A program made the translations under genes and the position numbers. This document shows, one piece after another, positions 11,643 to 24,369 of a DNA stretch of 24,369 bases. Position 1 is the stretch's first letter; every line of letters begins with the position of its first letter. The stretch lies in the NCBI GenBank assembly GCA_036897485.1, contig JAYMTF010001306.1, positions 1 through 24,369 of the forward strand, written 5' to 3'. The notes under the pieces are model-generated. The model saw nothing but the letters and a program-made list of their open reading frames with translations. It did not search any database and had not been told where the DNA came from. The DNA is from Pelargonium nanum. Its lineage: Eukaryota; Streptophyta; Magnoliopsida; Geraniales; Geraniaceae.

Positions 11643-12829
11643 ATGTTGAGAATGAGTAGAGTGCTCTCCTTGATGCTCGGGGCTTTGTGAGGTAGGTCAT
11701 GCAAGCCACAAGGCTTGGGAGTTTCGCAAAGAGGTCGAGGTTGGCTGAGGTTGGATCATGGATGTGCTTGTCACAGAGATCGTGGCCTCCATGCCACATC
11801 ACACATGAGGTTGGTCAACTCGGGCTGGAGCCGGACGAGGTTGAGTCACGACGACACAAGGTCATTTTTGGTGGGTTGTCCTGTGCACGTGGGTGGCTCT
11901 TTTCCACATATCTCAAGTTCTTTAGATACGAGATTCTTGTTTGTGACGGCCTTGTTTTTTCATGTAAATGTGTTGACGCTTGAACGCCACGTGTTACCTT
12001 AACATTTGTTGTTAGCATCTTATAACTTTGTAGGCAATATCTACGTTTATCTGATGCAAAGAACTCGTACGTTTAAAAAAATATTTTCGATTTTAACTTC
12101 AAAGTTTGAATCTCAAGATGGAGCAAACCTTCTTAACCACAAGGTCAATGACCATAATTCGTTGGCAAAAAAAAAAAACTAAAAACTAAAAATCATTTGG
12201 TTGAGCTGCAAAATTATATTTGGACATTTGGTTACGAGATATGACAGTATATATTTATTTTTGTGAAGGGTAGTTGCAAGAAAGTGACCTCACAGCAGGG
12301 TCATTAAAATGTGCACCCCATCTGATATTACAAACCTCACCCACCCATTGGGGTCCTCTCATCTTTTACTTATAATAATTGTCTGTTTCTTGCAAATCAC
12401 CATGGACACAAAAAGAACAGAAGATAGAAAGAGAGCCACTTCATGATTGTGCATGGTTCGAATCAATAATTCAAATCAATCTTAGTATTGGTCGAGAAAG
12501 CAAAAAGGCTGGTAGTAATAGGCTTCAAATCAATCTTAGTACTAGCTTTAGCTTTAGCTTTCTAATCTGTCACCAATCACCAGTATTGCACTTTAGACAA
12601 ATAGTCAAAATCAAAAAAGACCAAGATTGTATTCTTCCTCAATAATCACTAGTAACATTCTTTATTATTAGAATGTCTTTGGCGCAACAATCCACTGAAA
12701 ACTAACTTCATTGCCTTTCCTTTTACCTATAACCTTGACAAGCTCCAATTGTCTCTATTTTTGTTGTTGGTGTGTAAGAGACAGAGAGATAGATACACAA
12801 GTAAAGATAGAGAAGCATTAGAGCCACAA
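11643..12829. other. Intergenic spacer and upstream region of the OVATE-like gene
   Basis: Locally GC-richer sequence at 11700-12000 includes a G-box CACGTG at 11988-11993; the rest is AT-rich. A possible tRNA-like SINE head lies near 12075-12155 on the minus strand: TGACCTTGTGGTTAAG, then GAGATTCAAACTTTG. It is weak and lacks a clear flanking duplication. The last few hundred bases before 12830 should hold the promoter and leader of the next gene, but I found no strong TATA box. Confidence 0.4.
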
Positions 12830-13360
12830 ATGCAGCTAACCATATCCCCTAAAAAGACCAAGAAATTCTTATGCAAAACCCTCAAAAATCTCACTTCCTT
12901 CTTCTTGGAACGCTTCACCCGCTGCTGCGCCACTACAGATGATCTTGATCTTGATCTTGAGCTTGAGCTTGACAAGAACGCAATGGTGTCCAGAGAGTTG
13001 ATGAAGCAAGAGGATGCTTGTAGCCAAGAAATTGTTCCGACCAAGATCAAACAAGAGCTAAGAGGAAGTCGTCGTGAAGGAAGCAGTAGTGAGCAATCCT
13101 CTGAGAGCATAAATGCAGGGTGCTATGCATTGGCACAGAAGATGAAGGAACTGGATATGGTGGATGAAGGTGACATGGAACATGAATTGGACGTAGAAGA
13201 GGCGCTCCATTACTATTCGCGCCTCAGAAGTCCGGTTTATCTTGACATTGTTGACAACTTCTTCATGGACATGTACTCAGAGTTCAATGTCCCGCAACGA
13301 CAGCAATCTTTCAGGAGAATCAGCAATTCAAAGAGGAGAAAAGGCTCATTTAGGTTTTAG
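12830..13360 (+). CDS. Small plant-specific protein with an OVATE-like C-terminal half-motif
   Basis: Single-exon gene of 176 aa. The first in-frame ATG is at 12830; the frame is open further upstream, but only from a TTG. The N-terminus is basic with a Cys/Phe/Leu-rich segment (about residues 8-33). An acidic Asp-Leu/Glu-Leu run (37-48) is encoded by GATCTT and GAGCTT hexamers at 12941-12970. A Ser-rich middle follows, then a conserved block at 120-152 (LDVEEALHYYSRL, SPVYLDIVDNFF). The last 24 residues are basic and could act as a nuclear signal. The 120-152 block resembles the C-terminal half of the OVATE domain, where an acidic Leu-Leu helix precedes a Tyr-Leu-x-Leu-like segment and an Ile-Val/Phe helix. 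OVATE proteins are transcriptional repressors, but the usual upstream D-P-Y-x-D-F part is missing. Function is therefore not assigned. Confidence 0.8.
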   Translation: MQLTISPKKTKKFLCKTLKNLTSFFLERFTRCCATTDDLDLDLELELDKNAMVSRELMKQEDACSQEIVPTKIKQELRGSRREGSSSEQSSESINAGCYALAQKMKELDMVDEGDMEHELDVEEALHYYSRLRSPVYLDIVDNFFMDMYSEFNVPQRQQSFRRISNSKRRKGSFRF

Positions 13361-13722
13361 CTGTAGTTTCTTTTCATCTGTGTGGATGCTTTGTTTCCTT
13401 TGTATGGTTTTGATTTCCCAACTCTGTTGATCTTGCATCACTCTTAATATAAAATATTCAGCATTTTGGATTCTTCACACAGCAGAAATCACACACCAAC
13501 AACTAGACAATGTTCATGAATCAAGTCATCAAATTCTTGTGAAAAATCCGAACCATTTGTTGTATTTGAATGACAAGTATCAACACGTATTTGATATGGG
13601 TTCTCAACTACAATGTAACAGCAGAAACCCAGTAAGGGGCTAAGAATTTAAACCACTCGTAACAGTATAAAGTTGGGGGTAAACATTCAATTCAGTGTCC
13701 CCTCTTGCCTTTCTCTCTTCCA
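13361..13722. other. Convergent 3' UTR region between the OVATE-like gene and the peroxidase gene
   Basis: The genes on either side point toward each other, so this 360-base stretch must hold both 3' ends. TTAATATAAAATATT near 13444-13458 could serve polyadenylation of the plus-strand gene. No other feature is visible. Confidence 0.45.
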
Positions 13723-16022
<2,300 letters not shown>

Positions 16023-16560
16023 CTTCTCCTTTCTGGTTCGTCTCTGTGTTGTACTGATAAATTTTTGGGTCCGTACTTCTCGATTGTTCTACAGAGACGT
16101 CACTCGTGTTGCAGAGTCGGAAGAAGAAGAGCAGTAGAAGGAGAAGAAGCGGTTATGTAGAAGGTGTAAATGGCGGGAAGTGGAAGATTTTTGTTGTGAG
16201 GACGGATATGCCCCTCTAACTGAATGTCTGAATTGGTTGGTTTGGGAATTCTGATTCGTGATGGGACAATAATACCCTTGATTCTGGAATGATCGCAGCC
16301 GTCCGGATGGTTTGTTGCAGAGCTCACACTTTCTAGTTTCTACTCGTGTAATCATGTTGGTGTGACGTTGGGTTCATGTTGGAGAATCCATAGTATATTG
16401 AAATATTTTTAGCCTCTTAAAACACGCATGTATGGTTAATTAGTCGTGTTGTGACACTCACGAAATGCTTAACATATACTTAAAGATAGAATTGTATATT
16501 AATTTTGATCACGTGCTAAACGTGTTGGTTTGTGTCGTGTGAAACGTATAAATATGGTGA
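16023..16560 (-). other. Leader and promoter region of the peroxidase gene
   Basis: The leader and promoter of the minus-strand peroxidase should lie here. I found no strong minus-strand TATA box. A TATAAATA at 16548-16555 faces the other way and is not assigned to a gene. Confidence 0.35.
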
Positions 16561-16848
16561 GATTTTGGCCGGTTCAGTGGTCCTACAAAGGTGGGAGATG
16601 CACTTAAAGCGGAAATGGATGATGTTTCATCGGTTTGCAACTTCATATTGCATAATAATATAAAAAATGTTTGTATTCTAACAGACTCTTTAACTGTTCA
16701 CAAGAGTATCCGGCAAATGGTGACGATGCAAATAGCAACAGAATAGATGAACATGTCCTTTTTGACAATCATGGTGACCTTTTGTATGTAAATAAGGCAG
16801 TTGTAGCTCTAGCTCATCAGTTTGCCAATGTAGGAAAAAATGGCCAAT
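16561..16848 (+). pseudogene. Decayed RNase H-like (RVT_3 type) fragment of a retroelement
   Basis: Two adjacent reading frames look like successive parts of one plant RNase H-like domain. Frame one (16561-16734) reads ...PTKVGDALKAEMDDVSS... and then NVCILTDSLTVHKSI, fitting the usual A-E-x-x-A helix and the following valine-strand T/D-D-S-L-x-V segment. Frame two (from about 16686) ends HGDLLYVNKAVVALAHQFAN, fitting the closing V-N-R-x-x-N-x-V-A-H-x-L-A motif. A frame change separates them, and stops end both. Such domains occur at the 3' end of plant LINEs and in their domesticated or dead fragments. No reverse transcriptase part is present. Confidence 0.5.
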
Positions 16849-17378
16849 AAAAAATCTAGATTTATAATAATCTGAATGTTGTTTATTCTGCTTATTAATA
16901 CATCTGTTTGTTAATTGCAATTATAAATAATAATAATAATGAATTGGACTCCTTAGTATTCTTATGGCATTATTGCTGTGATTTTTAACAATTAGATGAG
17001 AAAGATTCAATGGTAACAACCAAAGATTCAACAAACTATTCAATCAATTTGATCAGATATTACAGTGCTGCAGAAGCTTTACAAAAACATGCCCAGATAG
17101 CATGCAAATTCCACAAGTGTGCTAAAGAAAAAGAATGGACAAAAGAAATTTATAGTGATGGATTGTATAAACTGAAGGAGTATATGACCAGTTCCTAAAC
17201 ATCATGACTATATCCACCCAGGAAATAGCTGCTTAGAACCATATTTCAGTTTCACATGATTCTCCAGCTGAAATCACAATGATAAATAACCAGGCTCTCA
17301 TCACCGGATGATCTTTCAATTATATTCTCAAAGCATTATTATCCAGTAGATCGGACTGTGATTTGCCTTGTGAATGAA
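16849..17378. other. Spacer downstream of kinesin-13B with a short plus-strand ORF
   Basis: Part of this stretch is the 3' UTR of the minus-strand kinesin gene. A 62-codon ATG-initiated ORF runs on the plus strand at 17010-17198, preceded by an acceptor-like TTAACAATTAG. Its product is Lys/Glu/Ala-rich and could form helices (AEALQKHAQIACKFHKCAKE), but I do not recognise it. It is not called as a gene. Confidence 0.35.
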
Positions 17379-21773
<4,395 letters not shown>

Positions 21774-22984
21774 TTCTCGATTTCTCTCTAAAAATCCAAT
21801 CCAATCCCCAAAAAAAACACCTCTCTCTCTCTATACGTATACGTGTATCTACACCTCCCTGGTCAAATCTTCAACATAAATACAGAATCCTCCTCCTCTC
21901 TCTAAAATGCAGTTGAGCAAAACAATCGGTAACAAGAAGACGAAAATGGCGTATCGGAGAAGCTTCTCCGAGCAGAAACCAGAAGCAGCTTTGGCTGCAA
22001 GTTAAGCGGTTGAGCTGAGAGAGACGGAGATGGAGCTGCTGCTTCTTCTTCACACAGACTTGGGAAAGCAATTTTTGAATTTTGAAGACTCACGGTGAGA
22101 GAGAAGACACGCCATGCTTGGCACGTGCGAGGAGAGAACTGTAGCCTGTGGTCGTGTGTACTGTACAACTCTCCATCACCCTCACATGGTGGGACCGACC
22201 GTCGTTTTGTCAACAAATCTATGTGTGGATTGTGTCGTATTTGTCTATACGCAGTAATGCGTGACTGTGTGCTCATGTGAACTCGAGGCGTGGCGCGGTT
22301 GACCGGTCGTTTTACGTGTTTGCTATCGTACTTGAGAGGGTAGTTCCGACGTGTTGACACGTGTGTGTGCGTTATTGGATGAGATGGTCCCACCGTGGAT
22401 GATCGTACGGTTTATTAAAGGGAGGCAGTAAATCGTGCACGCATGTTTCGGTGAGGTGGGACCCATGGGCAGGTCGTGAGGCCGACTCGCCGGTTCATTA
22501 GTTCTTTCTGGGCCCTCTCATAATTATGGAATGGATTGGCCCACACCTTTTCCTTATTTATTTTTCTCATTGTTACGCTTGTAGTTCAAATAGGAAAAGA
22601 AAAAGGTTATTTAAGTCCATCAATAATGAAATATCCTATTACAGATTTTTTATTGGAAAAAATTTAACAAATGTAACTTAACTTGCAGATCTTAAGTGTT
22701 GCAAATATGCCCAACTAATATGTAAACGGATGGTATAATTTATCGTTAAATTATAAATCTAGGTGTATATTCGAATAATACATTATGTGTGAGAATGAGA
22801 TTCCAATAGAAATATTCGAATAGCAATAAGCTAGTGATAATGTATAGAGAATGCATTAGAAGTAAATAATGACTCACTCATCTTTCCAAGGTGGAGGTAT
22901 TTTAATGTGATTTATATATATTAAAAAAAATTGGATCAAATCTCTTTCATAGCAATTTTCAATAATCTTATAGTGACGACTTCA
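21774..22984. other. Leader and upstream region of kinesin-13B
   Basis: The first 300 bases or so upstream of the ATG (toward 22090) are probably 5' leader. Farther up are ACGT-core motifs: CACGTG at 22122-22127 and 22358-22363. Two site II-like motifs also occur, TGGGCC at 22509-22514 and GGCCCA at 22538-22543. Site II motifs fit a proliferation-linked kinesin but are more than 700 bases from the ATG. The part beyond 22560 is AT-rich with nothing recognisable. Confidence 0.4.
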
Positions 22985-23046
22985 TGATACAAGGCATGTA
23001 CTTATACAAGAGGGGTTATGGGTTTGAGTCTCATTAGATGGAGTGA
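22985..23046 (+). mobile_element. tRNA-like SINE head related to the intron 12 element
   Basis: TGATACAAGGCATGTACTTA then GGGTTTGAGTCTCATTAG resemble, in order and spacing, the head of the SINE at 7088-7254 (CAAGGCTCGCACTT and GGGTTCGAGTCTCATTGAG). The B box is at 23020-23032. The 3' end and flanking duplication were not found, so the element may be truncated or may continue into the AT-rich sequence to the right. Confidence 0.45.
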
Positions 23047-24061
23047 GGAGATATTTTAAAGAAATAATACTTATTCCATGTTGTGTTCCTAATACTCCAT
23101 TGGGTCATATTATTTTTAATGTGGTAGATATTTATACTATCTTTTATGAGGTGATGACACGCCGTCTCATTATGAGTACGTATAAATATGTTCCATGTCA
23201 TAAGCTTATGGTTTTTCCTTTGGACATTTCCTTTGCGAAGTGTGAGCTCAATGTTTGAAGTTTTTGTTTGCACATTGAGTTGAGTGAAGGGCGATTTAAG
23301 TCATTTAAATCGCATACCTGCTTACTGTGACTTCTCATTGATTCGGAGAATAAGCGTCACATGACCTCAAAGCCTCTTTTTGAAGATAGATTTTTTATTC
23401 TTGCTTGTGATGGTGCGCTATGTTCGAACCTTGATGAGATGAGTATTGATGTATCTCGATGAGTCTTAAAACGTTAGAAGAGCTTATGTATCTTGGACAT
23501 TGAATAATATAAGAGATTTCAAGTTTGGAATGAGAACCTCTGAATCGGTGTGATTAAAACAACCTTGAGACCTATAAAGGAAGTTATGACTTATGAGGGT
23601 CTCCTAGAAGTGAGTAGGTGTGGCGAAAAACGAGCATGTTGTCGAAAAATTGAAGTTGATGTGATTGTCCTTGGCCATTTTGATGGAAATCCCATTCGCA
23701 ACGTGTCTTGACAAATTTCCATGCCAAGATCTTTAACACATAGTCATGGTGAGTTTCAAAATTTGGCTTGTTTAACCAACTCGCTGCAATAGATGATTGA
23801 CATTGTGACATATTACTTGATTAACCGAACTTTTAAAGTGTTCCACATTTAAGAAGTTAGTTATACATAAATTGTCATAATATACTCTATAATAACATTT
23901 TTTAGGAATATATTTATAATAACTTAAATTTGTTATAACACACTATTAATAATTTTCCACTATGGTTCTATTTGAGTAATCATTTCCAAACATGGAAATT
24001 CTGATATAGAAATCTGCAAATTGTCCAAACAAGCCCCTGACTCAAGAAAGGAATAAGCCTG
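23047..24061. other. AT-rich spacer upstream of the PDX1.2-type gene
   Basis: No convincing coding frame on either strand. It contains a perfect 9-bp inverted repeat at 23291-23313. The middle part (about 23200-23800) reads like degraded repetitive DNA, but I cannot name it. Confidence 0.35.
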
Positions 24062-24108
24062 GAAGATTCTACAATTCCCTTCTCGAAACTCCACCGAAGT
24101 TTCTGGAA
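24062..24108 (+). promoter_or_regulatory. Heat-shock-element cluster of the PDX1.2-type gene
   Basis: GAAnnTTC modules are dense here. GAAgaTTC lies at 24062-24069, TTCtcGAA at 24080-24087, and a perfect three-module element GAAgtTTCtgGAA at 24096-24108. The last lies 153 bases before the ATG. These match the binding pattern of trimeric heat-shock transcription factors. Arabidopsis PDX1.2 is known to be induced by heat through HSFA1, which supports both the element and the gene call. Confidence 0.75.
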
Positions 24109-24260
24109 ACCCCCAAACCAGACCTCACCTCACCTCACCTCCTCCTTCACTTGTTTTATTTGAACATCCTCTCCCTCTCCACTCCCACCATCAAACGCCC
24201 AAGATCAATCGAATTTCCAAGCAAATCACTTCACTGTCGCATTTTCACAAACACATTGCA

Positions 24261-24369
24261 ATGGCTGAAGATGGGGCTGTCACGGTCTACAGCAGCAGCG
24301 CCATTACCGACGCTAAGAAGAACCCTTATTCCATCAAGGTCGGCATGGCCCAGATGCTCCGCGGCGGCG
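24261..24369 (+). CDS. PDX1.2: PDX1.2-type pyridoxal 5'-phosphate synthase-like subunit, 5' part
   Basis: The window ends after 36 codons. The N-terminus contains GAVTVYSSSAITDAKKN and then SIKVGMAQMLRGG. This is the start of the PDX1 (PdxS/SNZ) family, whose members make pyridoxal 5'-phosphate from ribose 5-phosphate, glyceraldehyde 3-phosphate and ammonia. AVT-YS and ITDAKKN favour the PDX1.2 branch over catalytic PDX1.1/1.3, which have VVAVYGNGAIT(E/D)AKKSPFSVKVG-like starts. PDX1.2 is a non-catalytic partner that assembles with catalytic PDX1 and supports vitamin B6 synthesis under stress. The residues that separate enzyme from pseudoenzyme lie beyond the window, so the assignment rests on the N-terminus and on the heat-shock elements upstream. 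The ATG at 24261 follows CACATTGCA and fits the family start. Confidence 0.8.
   Translation, partial: MAEDGAVTVYSSSAITDAKKNPYSIKVGMAQMLRGG

Noticed and set aside
12749-12829. N-terminal extension of the OVATE-like protein
   Set aside because: The upstream frame is open but has no ATG; the apparent start is TTG. The first ATG in frame is at 12830.
16548-16555. Plus-strand TATAAATA as promoter of a new gene
   Set aside because: Only a broken RNase H-like fragment follows, with frame changes and no sensible start codon.
21902-22393. 163-codon minus-strand ORF upstream of kinesin-13B
   Set aside because: It lies in the probable leader and promoter, has low-complexity composition and no recognisable motif; treated as chance.
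24121-24145. CACCT tandem as a CRISPR-like or functional repeat
   Set aside because: It is a short pentamer microsatellite in a pyrimidine-rich plant promoter or leader. There are no CRISPR arrays in the window.

Overview
This is a plant nuclear DNA window, almost certainly from a eudicot. Its genes have many short exons and AT-rich GT-AG introns, and every recognisable product is a plant family member: kinesin-13B, a class III peroxidase, a cytosolic ribosomal protein with plant-type promoter elements, and a PDX1.2-type protein. A rosid is my guess, but nothing seen fixes the species. All gene models below were assembled by eye from splice sites, reading-phase continuity and family motifs.

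Layout, left to right. (1) 943-8674 (+): a 15-exon gene for a membrane-anchored PXA-PX-Nexin_C protein (SNX13/SNX14/Mdm1-like sorting nexin, 1119 aa), with a TATA box at 583. A tRNA-derived SINE sits in intron 12, and its target-site duplication spans the splice donor. (2) 8675-10364: spacer with a Stowaway-like MITE and a weaker SINE-like stretch. (3) 10365-11028 (-): ribosomal protein eL37 (95 aa), whose first coding exon is only the ATG, with a cluster of site II motifs upstream. (4) 11273-12829: spacer with a degenerate 59-bp tandem repeat. (5) 12830-13360 (+): a single-exon 176-aa protein with an OVATE-like C-terminal half-motif. (6) 13723-16022 (-): an unusual class III peroxidase (419 aa, Prx48-like). 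(7) 16023-17378: spacer with a decayed RNase H-like fragment of a retroelement. (8) 17379-21773 (-): kinesin-13B (12 exons, 705 aa). (9) 21774-24260: long spacer with SINE-like sequence and promoter motifs, ending in a strong heat-shock-element cluster. (10) 24261-end (+): first 36 codons of a PDX1.2-type pyridoxal phosphate synthase-like protein.

The genes are unrelated housekeeping or plant-specific loci and do not form a functional cluster. I found no new multi-gene system. The most interesting points are the SINE that duplicated a splice donor, the perfect heat-shock elements before the PDX1.2-type gene, and a peroxidase that keeps its catalytic residues but has lost a conserved cysteine and calcium ligands and gained a Pro/Ser-rich loop.
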